Assembly (NCBI GenBank): GCA_947498455.1
Contig: CANMKK010000018.1
Location: forward strand, 1-64,000
Reading direction: 5' to 3'
Length of the DNA stretch: 64,000 bases
Source of the DNA: an uncultured Aquimarina sp.
GTDB taxonomy: Bacteria > Bacteroidota > Bacteroidia > Flavobacteriales > Flavobacteriaceae
Both the position numbers and the translations under genes were made by a program. The notes beneath the pieces were generated by a model. That model had not been told where the DNA came from and did not search any database. It saw only the letters and a program-made list of their open reading frames with translations. This document shows, in pieces, positions 16,601 through 29,000 of the stretch. The number at the start of each line of letters is the position of its first letter. Position 1 is the stretch's first letter.

Positions 16601-19360
16601 ACAATAATCCTGAACACTACTAGATGTTAATTCTCCTGCTCTAATATCAGCTTCAGGAATTCCGCTAATTCCGTATTCTTCAACAGTGATCTGTGTACCA
16701 TTAGAACTTACTGTTATTTTAACCCATCCATAATGCATTCTTCCCGATCTTCTTATACGAATTCCGACATATGCTGTTCTTCCTCTCCAAGCAGTATAAT
16801 CTTCGGAAATAAGCATGTGTTGCCCTCTTCCTAACTGATATTGTCTTCCTTTTTTCCAAGAGCTATTAGGACCTATTAATGTTCCTTTTGTAAGTGGTGT
16901 TAATTCAAAATTAGAATTAGCTACTGCATCTTTTCTAAATGTAATAAACTTAATCCCAAGAAAATCACCTGAAGTATATTCTTGAAATTGAAAACTAGTT
17001 GATCTATTTGAAAGGTGATTCACAGAATTGATAACAGTAAATTGCCCAGGAGGAGAACTAAAAGATTGCCCTACGTTAAAGGTAGCTCTAGCAATTGTAT
17101 TTCCGGTATAAGATTTACCTATTCTTTCGATACCAAAACTAAAATTTTTAAAGTCTACATTTGGATTCGTAAAGGCTGCATCTAAGAATTTAAAATTAAT
17201 ATCGCTAAATGCTTCCCATGCTTTAGTTAAAGAATTAGAATTAGTACCTTCCATAACTCCTTCCATCTTCAATTTTACTTGAGTAGCATTTATCGCATTC
17301 ACTTTTAATATTAAACCAGCAGGCACATTTTCTATAGTATAATGCACACCTCTAGAAAAAGCTCCTGTCTTAGAGAATGTTGTATTCTTAAGGTCTACAG
17401 TTATTTCATTTTCTAATGTATTGTCATTTTTAATACTTTCCAAAAACCTATCCGAAGAATAAATCAAATGCGCTCCTTCTATCTTAGCCGTAATTCCTTT
17501 CCCAGGATCTGGATTTAAAGCAAAATTAGTAATATTAGCTTCTTCTCCATCAGAAGATACTATAGCTCTCAACCACCCATATACATATGTTCCAGTTGGT
17601 GTTGGAATCCTGATTGCTACATAACCCGTTCTATTGCGCCAAGTAGTGTATGTTGGACTAGACAATACAGGTGGAGAATCTACAGATTGTTCTGTTTTCC
17701 CAACCCATGTTCCACTAGAGTTACTATCCAGATTACTGTTCTCGGCAAAATATTTAGCATTAATGGTGTTGGTATTACACAAAATTTCAAATCCTTGAGC
17801 AAAATTATCTATAGTAATTTGATCACCATCATAAACTTTTAATCTGGTTCTAAACTGCCCTCCAATTATTAAGGAATTAAATTTAGAATTTACGTCAGAT
17901 ACTGGGTTCGCTTCAGAGCGTCCTATGTTTAAGAAAGGAGCATACCCTTCATAATATACCTCATAAGTGTCTAAGAATCTTAATTTAAAAGTACCGGAGG
18001 CAGAATGTAATGAAGAAACCCCACTAGTAATGGCTGAGTTTTGTAACGTAATTTTTACCGTTGTCGAATTACCTTCTTCATGGTTTGTTGCATTACCTAT
18101 AAAGCTAAGAATAGCGTTTTCATTATCGACAACATTAATAACAGGAGTTAATCCTGTAGGTACGTTTTCAGCAATAAAATCAGAACCTAATGTTAAGTTC
18201 CCCGTTTTAGCAAATGTCGCTCCTCCAACCGCTTTCAATCTTTTCTTATTTTGAATTGCTCCATTATTAGTAAAATCTTCTAAGATGTTTAAAGATTTAT
18301 CAATATCACTATCAGTGGGTAGCTGATAATTAAATAATACTCTGGCTCCTAAATCATTTTTTACACCAGTAGCTATTAAATTTGCCTCGGTCCATAAAGT
18401 TTTACGCGCATCATGATCTAACCAGGTCGTCATACGAGCAACCTGACCTTTAGTAAACATCGATTCACAAGGATTATAATCCATATGGTTTTGATGGTTA
18501 ATTAATTGATTGAAACAGTTTGTCTTTCCTGTAACACAAGATCTTCCTCCATCTGCTGAAGAGGTATTTCCTACTGTAGGAGGAGTATCAGCTACTTTAT
18601 CACCATTATCATCTCCTGAAACACATCCACCACCACCAAAAGTGTGATCTAATCCTAACCAGTGACCAAATTCATGGGTTAATGAAGATGCTGGTGGATC
18701 ATAGATTGTATAACGTCCATTATATACGACTCTGGCTATTCCTTCATCGGACATACCTGTAGACGGAAACCAAGCGATTCCTGATTGTGTTTTACTTCCT
18801 GCTTTAATAATTAATTGCATATGAACATTCATATACTTGTAATTATCCCAAGCAAATTTTGCTATTTCAGCATCATTAGTTCCATTTAAACCGAAACCTT
18901 CTTTAGTTTCGTGAAAAATTACACCATTGGTTGTATTTCCATCCGGATCTATCTGTGCAAGTTTAAATTCGATATCCATACCACCTTCGATATTAGCAAA
19001 GGCTGGATCAACCGCATCATTAAAACCTTGAAAGTTTGCATTAATATCTGCTACTGCTTGTTTAACTCTTTCTTCAGTAACATCTACGTTCTTTTCATTG
19101 GTTATTGGCCAATCATTTCCGTATACATGAAAAACAACAGGAATAATATATTTACTAGCCGCTTTATTATATGTTGCATTCTTTAATAAAGCTCTCCTAT
19201 GCACCTCTTTCTCAAAAGCTCTTTTTTCTTTGGCTGCTTCTGGATTATCTTCGAAATATTGAGTACTTGTCTCTGTAAACGAACAAGGTTTCTCCTGAGC
19301 CGAAATTACTGTCATAAAAAACAGCATGATTAGTAATAAAATTTTGTCGTAAATCTTCAT
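13628..19360 (-). CDS. Secreted M43 (cytophagalysin-type) metalloprotease with GEVED and FN3 modules, T9SS cargo
   Basis: This 1910-aa protein begins with a signal peptide (about 1-21, ending VISAQ). The catalytic domain has the zinc motif [11 protein letters not shown] at 229-239 and a downstream HMDYNPC Met-turn. A region of about 700 residues with two similar halves follows. The C-terminal part has several GEVED-type modules (ending GEVEDY or GEYEDY), one Cys-rich [17 protein letters not shown] unit, and three fibronectin type III domains (each with [13 protein letters not shown]). The last 75 residues ([11 protein letters not shown] onward, ending KVMKK) form a T9SS type A sorting domain. 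The protein should therefore cross the outer membrane and be surface-attached or released. It is paralogous to the 1817-aa protease at 26089. The likely role is digestion of extracellular protein. Confidence 0.92.
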   Translation of the reverse strand: MKIYDKILLLIMLFFMTVISAQEKPCSFTETSTQYFEDNPEAAKEKRAFEKEVHRRALLKNATYNKAASKYIIPVVFHVYGNDWPITNEKNVDVTEERVKQAVADINANFQGFNDAVDPAFANIEGGMDIEFKLAQIDPDGNTTNGVIFHETKEGFGLNGTNDAEIAKFAWDNYKYMNVHMQLIIKAGSKTQSGIAWFPSTGMSDEGIARVVYNGRYTIYDPPASSLTHEFGHWLGLDHTFGGGGCVSGDDNGDKVADTPPTVGNTSSADGGRSCVTGKTNCFNQLINHQNHMDYNPCESMFTKGQVARMTTWLDHDARKTLWTEANLIATGVKNDLGARVLFNYQLPTDSDIDKSLNILEDFTNNGAIQNKKRLKAVGGATFAKTGNLTLGSDFIAENVPTGLTPVINVVDNENAILSFIGNATNHEEGNSTTVKITLQNSAITSGVSSLHSASGTFKLRFLDTYEVYYEGYAPFLNIGRSEANPVSDVNSKFNSLIIGGQFRTRLKVYDGDQITIDNFAQGFEILCNTNTINAKYFAENSNLDSNSSGTWVGKTEQSVDSPPVLSSPTYTTWRNRTGYVAIRIPTPTGTYVYGWLRAIVSSDGEEANITNFALNPDPGKGITAKIEGAHLIYSSDRFLESIKNDNTLENEITVDLKNTTFSKTGAFSRGVHYTIENVPAGLILKVNAINATQVKLKMEGVMEGTNSNSLTKAWEAFSDINFKFLDAAFTNPNVDFKNFSFGIERIGKSYTGNTIARATFNVGQSFSSPPGQFTVINSVNHLSNRSTSFQFQEYTSGDFLGIKFITFRKDAVANSNFELTPLTKGTLIGPNSSWKKGRQYQLGRGQHMLISEDYTAWRGRTAYVGIRIRRSGRMHYGWVKITVSSNGTQITVEEYGISGIPEADIRAGELTSSSVQDYCTAGSSFGPDHIKRVTFANINNSTTRPDSGYDDQSDDVAKLVRGKSYDIKVDISGNSTNEIYAFFDWNQDKDYRDVGERIELDIPNGSTTGEGSVTVPTNALLNGSSIRFRVSRSNNSNDCGSTGTGEVEDYGMYISNEEIATCEDGIQNGDETKVDCGGSCKPCEVFTEICAAETTDATNTLNITNVSFGSINNTTTAHGPYNNFTGQTTNLQKGVATSLTVTTNVNWNPNHIRVWIDWYNDNDFLNSDEVVLAILGKGGTGDSGVYTASVTPPANALTNTNLRMRVRAGYTVTLDPCGTDTGIGEVEDYTITVGGTAPTDTQAPSVPSNLAASSITNTGLTLNWNASTDNVGVTGYDVYRGSTLLTTVTGTSYNVTGLTAGTAYAFTVRAKDAAGNISAASNTANATTTGGTTDPTTYCDMQGNNSGDDNITNVTFAGINNTSSDTAAGYHDYTNNTASVSKGDSNTMTVTFQGWSGGNNNEVYVWIDWNQDGDFTDAGEKFEGTGTGTSRTVAIATPSTAASGNTRMRVVLGYNANDGDNACTNISYGEVEDYTVNVGGGSTADSQAPTTPSGLAASNITQTTLTLNWNASTDNVGVTGYDVYRGSTLLTTVTGTSYNVTGLAAGTAYAFTVRAKDAAGNISGVSNTANATTTQASDTQAPSAPSNLVASNIGETGLTLNWSASTDNVGVTGYDVYRGSTLLTTVTTTSYNVSGLTADTAYTFSVNAKDAAGNESASSNTVNARTTGGTPTPTYCSATGNAGPEGITNVTFAGINNSSVRNATGYDDFTSVSGSVNAGTSYNLRVNIEGYSGGASDEIYAFFDWNLDGDFTDAGESYTLTKTTDLIGDVSVAVPATAVSGTTRMRLLVSYYDTESNPCDTGTNDVRYGEYEDYSIVVSGGAAKTTEAARTLSIFPNPFEDNFTIDVAGLKGNFTVSVFDLQGRKVISQQYSKNPGAIVLGRDLPNTGVYFVHINSGDGNDIISKVMKK

Positions 19361-19389
19361 ATAAATGTAAAGTTTGTGTTAAGCATTAA

Positions 19390-19397
19390 CAAAGTTA
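19390..19397 (-). promoter_or_regulatory. Putative -7 box of the 1910-aa protease gene
   Basis: TAACTTTG on the - strand matches the Bacteroidota consensus TAnnTTTG, 30 nt upstream of the ATG. No clear -33 TTG was found. Confidence 0.45.
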
Positions 19398-20021
19398 TAA
19401 CATCAAAAACTTTAAGTTGGTAAAATAGTACCTCATGGTAATACTATATATGCGAAAAGTAAGTAAATTCTCATTAAATGACGTGGGAAAAACGTACTAA
19501 TGTCTGTTAACTTCCTATTACATACTAAAGGTAATACTATAAATATTTAAAAAAATAAAAACACTAAAAAGGGGATTAAATCCTCATTAATATGGATTCT
19601 TTGTCAATCAAATCGAGAGACTTCACATCTTCTATTTTTCCAACTCAACTTAAAATATGGTGTAAAAACTAGTAATACTTTTTGGTTAAAATGATACTTT
19701 CTTTGTATTACTCAATACACCTTTCTCTTTTTAGTTTCTAAAGATGAAAAGTACATCATCAAATACTTCATAAACCTACTGTTTTTTCTTTCATTTTTTA
19801 TCTTAAAATGTATAAAGTGAGTCTTTCATTGTATGAATGGTTGCTTTTACTCCATAAAGTGCATAAAACATTAAATAATATACTGCTCAATAATTATTCT
19901 CAAAACATATTAAAATATTCCAGTTTTCAATGCGTAAAAGACCTTGTAACAGGGTCGCAATAGTGCCTAAAGGAGCCAAAAGATACTTTATGATACTCCT
20001 ATTAACATCAATAATTATTTG

Positions 20022-20102
20022 AACTCAAGTTATGCGTTAGAAAATCTACTACATCTTAAAGCTACTGAAAATACTGATATTGCACTTGATTTTTTAATGT
20101 AA
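20022..20102 (+). pseudogene. Remnant of an unknown gene (twin at 25765)
   Basis: A 26-codon open stretch ending in TAA reads NSSYALENLLHLKATEN and then TDIALDFLM. The region at 25765-25836 reads NPHPLENLLHLEVTAK before its own stop. The shared LENLLHL core in the same relative position downstream of two protease genes suggests duplicated, decayed coding sequence. The family is not recognised. Confidence 0.3.
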
Positions 20103-20386
20103 CCACAATTCTTAGACTCAGTGACAAACTACTATGCCGAAATTATAAAAATCACAGTAGTTCCTGTTATCTTAAAGCTTCAAAACGAGATTCTGGTATA
20201 TAAATGGAGTTAAACAATAACATACTATCTAATACTATAGATACAAATAGGTGAGTAAGTTTATATATTTGATTATGATACAAGCATACAAACTTTCAAT
20301 ACACACATATTAATCATCAAGAGGTATTGTCAATAAACACCGATAAAAAGCACTTCATAAACCCTGAATTACCGCTATAAATATAT

Positions 20387-20416
20387 TATTTCATCAATCA
20401 TATGATTGATGAAATA
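20387..20416. other. Perfect 30-bp palindrome
   Basis: TATTTCATCAATCAT is followed directly by its reverse complement, with CATATG at the centre. There is no loop and no U run, so it is more like a dimeric-protein binding site or cruciform than a terminator. Confidence 0.6.
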
Positions 20417-20561
20417 GAATTTCGTAAAAATAATTGTAACGACTTTTTGCTCGATTAATGAAGAAAATATAGTAGAAAATAATATGATTAGATCTGAAAT
20501 TTTTATAAGGAGTTTGAATTATTTTGTACTATATGTGAAAGTTTTATGCCTAAATCGTATC

Positions 20562-20680
20562 ATACCATTTGTCATTTGAATTTACCGTAATAAAATGTTC
20601 TTTTTGTGCCTCAATTTCAGAATAAAAATAAACCGTAACCAGCTATGCTTAATTTTAATTCTTCATTGAAGCAAAAAAAC
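20562..20680 (+). repeat. Element A copy lacking its right end
   Basis: It begins ATACCATTTGTCATTTGAAT and continues through TTTACCGTAATAAAATGTTC, a GTGCCTCAATTTCAG block and CTTCATTGAA, nearly identical to 39515-39625. The right inverted repeat present in the 39515 copy is missing. It stops at the protease-gene terminator. Confidence 0.75.
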
Positions 20681-20711
20681 AAAAGGTAGTAATTTTAAAT
20701 TACTACCTTTT
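20681..20711 (-). terminator. Terminator of the M12B-like protease gene
   Basis: A perfect 15-bp stem, AAAAGGTAGTAATTT with its complement, around one unpaired base, is followed on the - strand by a G and then seven U. It lies 85 nt past the stop at 20796. Confidence 0.85.
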
Positions 20712-20795
20712 GATACATTAATTTCGCAACAACTCTTCTGAGTGTCACTTAACTAATTAAAAGACTATTATTATTGTCTAACTAGAAATTAAATA

Positions 20796-23700
20796 TTAGT
20801 TAGATCCACCAACTATACGAAGTATTTCTGTTTTGTTTACTGTCTGTATTTTCACAAAATAAGACCCCGGTTTTAAATCAGAAACTTCATTTAAGTTAAT
20901 TTTTCCTGGGTTTTTGGCATAGTCCTTATGTATTACTTGCTTACCTGCAATATCATAAATACGTACTCCAACATTACCACTACTTAATTGAGATATATCA
21001 ATAGTAAGCATATTAGTAAACGGATTAGGATATGCTTTAATAGTTACATCTGTTTCAACAGATTTACTTGATCCACCACTAATGACCACGCTATAATCTT
21101 CGTACTCTCCGTAGCGAACATCATTTGTTCCTGTATCACAAGGATTGTTCTCTGTATCGTAATAAGAAACTAACAAACGCATTCTTGTTGTTCCATTTAT
21201 AGCTGTTGCTGGTACTGCTACCGAAACATCTCCTATAAGGTCAGTTGTTTTAGTCAACGTAAATGATTCTCCTGCATCCGTAAAATCACCATCTAAATTC
21301 CAATCAAAGAATGCATAGATTTCATCACTGGCTCCTCCGCTATAACCTTCGATATTTACTCTAAGATTATAACTCGTTCCTGCATTTACACTTCCCGATA
21401 CAGAGGTGAAATCATCATATCCCGTTGCATTTCTAACAGAAGAATTATCAATACCTGCAAAAGTAACATTGGTTATTCCTTCTGGACCAGCATTTCCTGT
21501 TGCGGAACAATAGGTAACACCAGTCTGACAAGGGCTACAAGATCCTCCGCAATCAACTCCCGTCTCATCTCCATTCTGGATACCGTCTGTACAGGTTGGA
21601 TCTACTGTACAAGGATCACAAGATCCTCCACAATCAACTCCTGTCTCATCTCCGTTCTGGATACCATCTGTACAGGTTGGGCCTGAACCTCCTGTAACAT
21701 TTATACTATAATCCTCTACTTGTCCATAACTTATGGTCCCACAAGAACTATCTCCATCACTAGCATTATATCCTACTACGATACGCATTCTGGTTGTTCC
21801 TGTTGTCGCAGAACTTGGTATATTTATTGACAATTCACGAGTTGTATCATTAGGTGCGGTAGTGATACTAAATTTTTCTCCAGCATCTGTAAAATCTCCA
21901 TCAATATTCCAATCAAACCATGCATATACTTCATTATTTGCACCTCCTTGATATCCTATTATAGTTACTCTAAGGTTCTCTGAACTTCCTTTCGTTACAT
22001 TCCCTGTAACTGTTGTGAAATTTTCGTATCCTACAGTAGTACTCGTAGAAGAATTGTTTATTCCGGCAAAAGTTACATTGGATATAGAGTCATCTCCAGA
22101 ATTATTACCGCTCATATCACAATAAGTAGCATCACAAGGGCCACAAGATCCTCCACAATCTATTCCTGTTTCATCTCCATTCTGGATGCCATCATCACAA
22201 GTTGGCACTGCGCAAGGATCACAATCAGGACCACCACAATCTACTCCAGTCTCATTTCCATTTTGGATTCCATCATTACAAGTTGGATTGGAACTTCCAC
22301 CTATAATAAACACAAAATAATCTTCTACCTCATCACCATTTGTTGATGCTGTTCCACAAGGATCGGGATTAGTATCCCATTTATAACGCACTCTTAATCT
22401 GGTTGCTCCATTTTTTGCGGTACTAGGAACCACAAATGTCGATGTACCACCTCCAGTACTAGGAGTTGACATTAAAACTTCTTCGCCTGTATCTGTAAAA
22501 TCTCCATCTTTATTCCAATCAATCCAAGCTCCAATAACATTCCTATTCCAGGAATCGATATCTACATTAACCGTTAATGTAACAGTCTCACCTTTAACAA
22601 GATTGGTTCCCAGATTCGTAAAATCAGAATACGCACTATTTTCACTTTTATTATTGATATCTGCAAAGATAACTTCGGTTATAAAATTTGTACTTTGATA
22701 ACCCGCTGCACAATAATTAGTAGGCATAGGATCCGAATTTCCATCGGTGATACTAAAATTAGCATTGGTAATATCAAAAAAGATATGATTGGTACCTCTT
22801 ACCATAATTCTATTTACCCCTCCTTCATTGTTTGGTATCGTAACCTGATGAGAACCATCATTAGGCACAGCAGAAGCTAGTGTTATTGGATATGTATTTC
22901 CTCCATCTGTAGACAGTAAAATATCTACATTCGCTGCATTTACACCATTTCCTGTGGTTCCTGCTACGTTCCAGGTTACTGTTTGCGTAGAGCCAACAGG
23001 CGCGTCAAATCTGGTGTTTTGAGAAGTGACCACAAAAGGACCGGCATTTCCAGCTACCGTGATAACAGCATCCCTGGAATCTGTATTACCTCCTCCTGGA
23101 TGATTATCCCTTACTGTAAATCTAAAATTCATATCTCTGGAAACAGAAGGTGTCACCTCCCATTCTGATGATGAATTTCCTTCTTTTACAGTAGAAAGAT
23201 CGGGCATATATCGAATTGGAGATGTTGAAGGAGGTTTAAAACGAAATAGAGGGCCGCTAGTTGAATTAGCCTGAGGAGGCATAGGAGCTATTTCTTTATC
23301 CATTTGGTCCCAGGTATACGTTATTTGATCACCTGAATTAGCATCAGTAGCTGATCCTTCTAATATAAATGGAGTAGATCTAGGAATCGTATAATTACCT
23401 CCTATACTAGCTACTGGCGCACTATTACCTATAGATCTTAGGGTAGCGCAACTCTCAATGCTTAAAATATGATTCCACATTTCATCTATTTGTTTCGCAT
23501 GAAAAAAAACATATTGTGTCCTTAAATCATAATTAGGAGCACAACCTTGATATGCCATGATACTATTACCTCCTCCTGGTTCAACGGCACCTTCATCAAG
23601 ACGATTACCACCACATGAGTTATTAAACGAGTGATTCGCACCGAATTGATGGCCTATCTCATGAACGAATGTACGATAGAAATAATCATTGACAGATGTG

Positions 23701-24728
23701 AAAGGATCTGCACCGGTAGCACCTTCAGCTTTTTTACTATCAACACATACAGCCCTTAAAGCTCCACGTCCAGCCCCATCTGAATCTAAAACATGACCAA
23801 TATCATAGTTAGCGTTACCAATTTCAGCATCAAGAATAGCTTGAACCTCGCCTATTGATGACGAAGTATTACCATGTGTAAAACCGTCAGTTGCTGGGTC
23901 AAGAAAAATGGAATTCTCTATATTAGGCACTAGCTCAAATGTAGTTCCAAGATCTCGTTCAAAAACCGCATTCACTCTTGTCATAAGTTCATTCAACTCG
24001 GCAAGCACTGCGGCTTTCCTTTGCTGAGTTGACCCGTTTGTAACACCTGCCTTATCAGTATAAACTTTAGACAATTCTGCCGTTATCGCTGTTGCCATTC
24101 GGTAGACTCTAACACGACTATCATTAGCGTCTCTTCTTGCTTTGTTTAATTTTTCAGTTTGCTTTGTACTTTTTTCTAAAAAAGGACCGACTGCATTATC
24201 AGTTGCCTGACAACTAATTGGTTGTGACCCCTCCATTTTTGAAGTGACCATATACGTTTTACTATTATTAGCAAAAGGTTTGATATTCGTTATTGTAGCA
24301 TCAGGTTTCATAATCATAGCCCTAAAGTTATTATACCCCAAGCTAAAATGCACTACTTCATTTTCTCCACTAACAGATCTACCTACATACGATTTAATAT
24401 CTGGAAACTTTTTCGCCAAATCCGGATGCAAAGCACTTGCTTCTTTTACACGGTATTTTTTAAATTTTCCATCTTCAGTAGGAAGTGTGATAATTACATT
24501 TGATTGACCAAATGAATTGAATCTTTTTGGGCATTGAGATAAAACTTCTTTGAATTTTTCAACACTAAGATCATAAGTCCTTTGTTGTGAAATTTTTGTA
24601 TTCTTCTCAGTAGAAGAAATGTTTTCGTTTTCAATTGGGTTTATTTTTTTTGTCCAATAATTATTGGTTTGTGAAAACCCTAATTGGAAAACAAATAAGC
24701 CTATAAATAAGACGATTTGATTTTTCAT
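20796..24728 (-). CDS. Secreted M12B (reprolysin-like) metalloprotease with GEVED and Cys-rich repeats, T9SS cargo
   Basis: This 1310-aa protein has a signal peptide (about 1-20, ending GFSQ), a propeptide-like region, and a metzincin zinc motif [11 protein letters not shown] at 356-366. The Met-turn (NSIMAYQGC) follows at about 391. Ig/PKD-like domains (about 440-650) follow, then a GEVED-type module. After it come Cys-rich units [17 protein letters not shown] arranged in three pairs among further GEVED modules. A T9SS type A sorting domain ([12 protein letters not shown] to the end) closes the protein. About 740 bp of its 3' DNA is almost identical to the end of the 26089 gene, as is the GEVED block at about 21680-22130. 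It is transcribed 3 nt after a small upstream ORF. Confidence 0.92.
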   Translation of the reverse strand: MKNQIVLFIGLFVFQLGFSQTNNYWTKKINPIENENISSTEKNTKISQQRTYDLSVEKFKEVLSQCPKRFNSFGQSNVIITLPTEDGKFKKYRVKEASALHPDLAKKFPDIKSYVGRSVSGENEVVHFSLGYNNFRAMIMKPDATITNIKPFANNSKTYMVTSKMEGSQPISCQATDNAVGPFLEKSTKQTEKLNKARRDANDSRVRVYRMATAITAELSKVYTDKAGVTNGSTQQRKAAVLAELNELMTRVNAVFERDLGTTFELVPNIENSIFLDPATDGFTHGNTSSSIGEVQAILDAEIGNANYDIGHVLDSDGAGRGALRAVCVDSKKAEGATGADPFTSVNDYFYRTFVHEIGHQFGANHSFNNSCGGNRLDEGAVEPGGGNSIMAYQGCAPNYDLRTQYVFFHAKQIDEMWNHILSIESCATLRSIGNSAPVASIGGNYTIPRSTPFILEGSATDANSGDQITYTWDQMDKEIAPMPPQANSTSGPLFRFKPPSTSPIRYMPDLSTVKEGNSSSEWEVTPSVSRDMNFRFTVRDNHPGGGNTDSRDAVITVAGNAGPFVVTSQNTRFDAPVGSTQTVTWNVAGTTGNGVNAANVDILLSTDGGNTYPITLASAVPNDGSHQVTIPNNEGGVNRIMVRGTNHIFFDITNANFSITDGNSDPMPTNYCAAGYQSTNFITEVIFADINNKSENSAYSDFTNLGTNLVKGETVTLTVNVDIDSWNRNVIGAWIDWNKDGDFTDTGEEVLMSTPSTGGGTSTFVVPSTAKNGATRLRVRYKWDTNPDPCGTASTNGDEVEDYFVFIIGGSSNPTCNDGIQNGNETGVDCGGPDCDPCAVPTCDDGIQNGDETGIDCGGSCGPCDATYCDMSGNNSGDDSISNVTFAGINNSSTSTTVGYENFTTVTGNVTKGSSENLRVTIIGYQGGANNEVYAWFDWNIDGDFTDAGEKFSITTAPNDTTRELSINIPSSATTGTTRMRIVVGYNASDGDSSCGTISYGQVEDYSINVTGGSGPTCTDGIQNGDETGVDCGGSCDPCTVDPTCTDGIQNGDETGVDCGGSCSPCQTGVTYCSATGNAGPEGITNVTFAGIDNSSVRNATGYDDFTSVSGSVNAGTSYNLRVNIEGYSGGASDEIYAFFDWNLDGDFTDAGESFTLTKTTDLIGDVSVAVPATAINGTTRMRLLVSYYDTENNPCDTGTNDVRYGEYEDYSVVISGGSSKSVETDVTIKAYPNPFTNMLTIDISQLSSGNVGVRIYDIAGKQVIHKDYAKNPGKINLNEVSDLKPGSYFVKIQTVNKTEILRIVGGSN

Positions 24729-24731
24729 AAT

Positions 24732-24950
24732 TTAAATTTTAATAGTTAATGATGTTTTTGTTGCATGGGAATCAATACCCTTTACAGAAGCAAACAGTGA
24801 ATTCGAAAATTCACTTAAGCTTTTAGCAACAATCCTTTCGTTTTTCACTTGTCCGAAAGTAAAAACACATATAAATAGCATACATATTGCTATTCCATTT
24901 CTGAATAAAACCAAAGGTTTACTCTTTTTTATTAATTCTTGTGAATTCAT
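24732..24950 (-). CDS. Small membrane or exported protein upstream of the M12B-like protease
   Basis: A 72-aa product from ATG 24950 (MNSQELIKKSKP). The frame extends to a GTG at 24998, but the ATG gives a normal short N-region before a hydrophobic stretch, NGIAICMLFICVFTFGQ, that looks like a signal peptide ending FGQ. About 38 residues follow with no known motif. The stop lies 3 nt before the protease ATG, so the two are very likely cotranslated. It could be a small partner or inhibitor of the protease, or simply a leader. No family is recognised. Confidence 0.55.
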   Translation of the reverse strand: MNSQELIKKSKPLVLFRNGIAICMLFICVFTFGQVKNERIVAKSLSEFSNSLFASVKGIDSHATKTSLTIKI

Positions 24951-25169
24951 GATTAAAGTTTTACAGTTTCTTAAAATGTATATAAGAGGCTTAAACACAT
25001 CCTTCTTAATGTAATTTTAGCAAGGATTACATTTTACAAATTCTCTGATATACATTATTAACTATATAATTCTTCGGGTTTGGTCTACTTCATTAGATCG
25101 GACTTTAACGAAATAGTTTCCTGTAGTTTCGATTTGTTATCCAAATAATTATTTAATTGGATTCTTTTA

Positions 25170-25356
25170 GACGATTTACGAATAAAACTTTCGCATATAG
25201 TTTGTTTCTTTTACACTATATCTGTGTTATAAAATTCAACAATAGCTATACTTCGACGTAACTCAGCACAAGTGACTATTCTTTAATTTTATACCTTAAT
25301 CTAGCACAAAATAATTCAAACTCTTTATACGAACTTCTTATTCATAAATCGTATGA
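25170..25356. repeat. Element D: about 187 bp bounded by long imperfect inverted repeats
   Basis: The left end ACGATTTACGAATAAAACTT continued by TCGCATA (25171-25197) is matched in inverted orientation by TACGAACTTCTTATTCATAA continued by ATCGT (25328-25352), with a handful of mismatches. A solo left end lies at 13507-13533. The interior has no long open frame, as expected for a miniature inverted-repeat element. Confidence 0.55.
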
Positions 25357-25764
25357 GATAGTCATTGCGGAGATACGCAACTAGACCTCAAAAGCAAATT
25401 TTTGTGATAAATTTTCATACGGAAATAATTTTTGTTTGTGTTAAAAAGTAGAGACATAGTGACAGTTATATCACTAATAATATTTCATTTTCCTATAATA
25501 TTTTCATAGGAAATAAGTTGGTCCATAAAATCATTAAATGTAAAGACATTGAGTTTTAATAAATATATGTAAACAATAATACTGCTTAGATTACTCATTG
25601 AAATTCGTGATATAGCAAAGGCACTACAACAATGAGTTCAACAGTTGGCCTTCTTTTTGACAATTTCAAGCAGAAAAGTGATAGGTACTTTACAATTCTT
25701 TTAGATTTACTTCAGATAACACATAATAATCAAACTATTATGTCCTAAAATTGTTAGGTATTTT

Positions 25765-25836
25765 AACCCGCATCCATTAGAAAATTTATTACACCTTGAA
25801 GTCACTGCAAAATATACCGTTTCACTACATTTTTAA
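25765..25836 (+). pseudogene. Remnant of an unknown gene (twin at 20022)
   Basis: This 23-codon open stretch shares LENLLHL and the following Thr-Ala/Glu pattern with 20022-20102. It is too short and degraded to name. Confidence 0.3.
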
Positions 25837-25993
25837 GTTTAATCATAGCGATGCATGTTATGCTAAAACTTAGAAAATGTCATGTTTTATAGTGATTTCA
25901 ATATTCATCATAAAGTTCTAAAACATAATCCGGGTTTAAGTTTTAAAAAAAGATTAGGTACCAAGGATTATCAGTAAACCAGTAAGAATTTAT

Positions 25994-26023
25994 AAAAACC
26001 TCAGCAAACTATTGTTTGCCGAG
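25994..26023 (-). terminator. Terminator of the 1817-aa metalloprotease gene
   Basis: CTCAGCAAAC (26000-26009) pairs with GTTTGCCGAG (26014-26023), with one G-U pair on the - strand, followed on that strand by a run of five U after the stem (25999 downward). Confidence 0.8.
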
Positions 26024-26088
26024 ATTTTTAATTTATTCACTATACATTTAACTTAGAAAAAGTTACAGCATACTTTCTTAACTAAATA

Positions 26089-29000
26089 TTAGTTAGACCC
26101 ACCAACTATACGAAGTATTTCTGTTTTGTTTACTGTCTGTATTTTCACAAAATAAGACCCCGGTTTTAAATCAGAAACTTCATTTAAGTTAATTTTTCCA
26201 GGGTTTTTGGCATAGTCCTTATGTATTACTTGCTTACCTGCAATATCATAAATACGTACTCCAACATTACCACTACTTAATTGAGAAACATCAATAGTAA
26301 GCATATTAGTAAACGGATTAGGATATGCTTTAATAGTTACATCTGTTTCAACAGATTTACTTGATCCACCACTAATGACCACGCTATAATCTTCATACTC
26401 TCCGTAGCGAACATCATTTGTCCCTGTATCACAAGGGTTGTTCTCTGTATCGTAATAAGAAACTAATAAACGCATTCTCGTTGTTCCATTTATAGCTGTT
26501 GCTGGTACTGCTACCGAAACATCTCCTATAAGGTCAGTTGTTTTAGTCAACGTAAATGATTCTCCTGCATCCGCAAAATCGCCATCTAAATTCCAATCAA
26601 AGAATGCATAGATTTCATCACTGGCTCCTCCGCTATAACCTTCGATATTTACTCTAAGATTATAACTCGTTCCTGCATTTACACTTCCCGATACAGAGGT
26701 GAAATCATCATATCCCGTTGCATTTCTAACAGAAGAATTATCAATACCTGCAAAAGTAACATTGGTTATTCCTTCTGGACCAGCATTTCCTGTTGCAGAA
26801 CAATAGGTAACATCAGTCTGACATGGGCTACAAGATCCTCCGCAATCAACTCCGGTCTCATCTCCATTCTGGATACCGTCCGTACAGGTTGGGTCTACTG
26901 TACAAGGATCACAAGATCCCCCACAATCAACTCCCGTCTCATCTCCATTCTGGATACCGTCTGTACAGGTTGAATCTACTGTACAAGGATCACAAGATCC
27001 CCCACAATCAACTCCCGTCTCATCTCCATTCTGGATACCATCTGTACAGGTTGGATCTACCTGACATGCGCTACAAGACCCTCCACAATCTACTCCCGTC
27101 TCATCTCCATTCTGGATACCATCTGTACACGTTGAGTCTGAACCTCCTGTAACATTTATACTATAATCTTCTACTTGTCCATAACTTATGGTTCCACAAG
27201 AACTATCTCCATCACTAGCATTATATCCTACTACAATACGCATTCTGGTTGTTCCTGTTGTCGCAGAACTTGGTACATCTATTGACAATTCACGAGTTGT
27301 ATCATTAGGTGCCGTAGTGATACTAAATTTTTCTCCAGCATCTGTAAAAACTCCATTCTGATTCCAATCAAACCATGCATATACTTCATTATTTGCACCT
27401 CCTTGATATCCTATTATAGTTACTATAAGGTTTTCTGAACTTCCTTTCGTTACATTTCCTGTAACTGTTGTGAAATTTTCGTATCCTACAGTAGTACTCG
27501 TAGAAGAATTGTTTATCCCGGCAAAAGTTACATTGGATATAGAGTCATCTCCAGAATTATTACCGCTCATATCACAATAAGTAATATCGGTCTGACAAGG
27601 ACTACAAGATCCTCCACAATCAACTCCAGTCTCATCTCCATTCTGGATACCGTCTGTACAAGTTGGATCTACTGTACAAGGATCACAAGATCCTCCACAA
27701 TCAACTCCAGTCTCATCTCCATTTTGGATTCCATCGGTACAAGTTGGCTCTGTGCCTCCAGAAACCGTAACTCTATAATCTTCGACTTCTCCAAAACCTG
27801 TATCATTACCACAAGGTGTCAGCGTCTTTCCGCTATACCCTACTCTTACCCTCATTCGTAATGAAACTCCTGATACGGAAGAACTAGGTGGAGTGACTAC
27901 ACTGGTATAAGGTCCTTCTCCCTTTTGGGACAATACTTGTTCTCCATCATCTCTGAAGTCATTGTCATTATTCCAATCTATCCAAACCGCAAGTACATTA
28001 GGCTCCCAACTACCATTTAATGTGACTGTAAGTGTGGATTGCTGGTTTGCCTCAAGATTTGTAGTTATAGAACTATAGTCTGTATATGTTGCGCCTTCAC
28101 TACTGTTATTAATAGTACCAAAGGTAACATTTGTAATACGTAAAGTAGCATGGCCATCTGTAGTAGCATCGCAATGCTCCGTAAATATTTCACAAGGCTC
28201 ACAGAATTCTCCTCCACAATCTACTTCCGTTTCACCTCCATTCCTGATACCATCGGTACAAGTGGGTTCTGGTATACAATCATTACAAGATGAACCACCA
28301 CAATCTATACCTGTTTCATCTCCATTTTGTTCTCCATCCGTACAAGATGCATTTGCAATCCCTACGTTTACATGATAATCTTCCACTTCTCCACGAGTAT
28401 TGGCCGTACCACAAGAAAAATTACTATTATTATCATCTACCCTTAACCTCATTCTAGTTACTCCCAACAAGGCATTTGTTGGAACATTAATAGAAACTTC
28501 TCCTACTCCATCTGAAGTTTTAGTTACCACCACTGCTTCTCCAGAGTCACTAAAATCATAATCCTGGTTCCAATCAAACCAAGCATGAATTTTGGCCGCA
28601 GAACCTCCATTCCATCCTACAACATTTACTTTGAGAGGGTAACTTTTTCCTCTGGCAACAAAAGCAGTATATCCTGTATTGTCTTCATAACCTGATGCAT
28701 CTCTATTAGATGAGTTATCTATCCCTGCAAATTCTACATCAGTAATCCCTTCATCTCCATGAGTACCATGGGCATCGCAATAGGTTTGTACATCATTAGA
28801 ATCTTTACTACCCGCTATAATACTGGCTTCAGGAATACCTTGTAATCCATATTCCAGAATTTCACAAGTTGTTCCACTAGTACCAACTCTAAGCTTTATC
28901 CAACCGTAATGAAATCTACCAGATCTCTGTATTCTGATCCCAACATAATCAGTTCTTCCTCTCCAAGATCTATACGTATCAGAATCAATCATATGTTGCC

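Larger units (their letters stand above)
19398..20561. other. Long intergenic region with decayed sequence
   Basis: Very AT-rich with stops in all frames. Recognisable items are an ORF remnant at 20022-20102, which has a diverged twin at 25765, a 30-bp perfect palindrome at 20387-20416, and a stretch near 20505-20530 (GAGTTTGAATTATTTTGTAC) that also flanks element D near 25303-25326 in inverted orientation. No intact gene is seen. Confidence 0.5.
24951..26088. other. Intergenic region with element D and an ORF remnant
   Basis: AT-rich DNA with no intact gene. It contains element D (25170-25356), an ORF remnant (25765-25836, NPHPLENLLHLEVTAK) related to the one at 20022, and the terminator at 25994-26023. 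Confidence 0.5.

Noticed and set aside
26823..27152. 109-codon + strand open frame with HSGYxxYRL repeats
   Set aside because: It is the mirror of the four tandem Cys-rich units on the - strand. The apparent repeats simply reflect the 81-bp DNA repeat.
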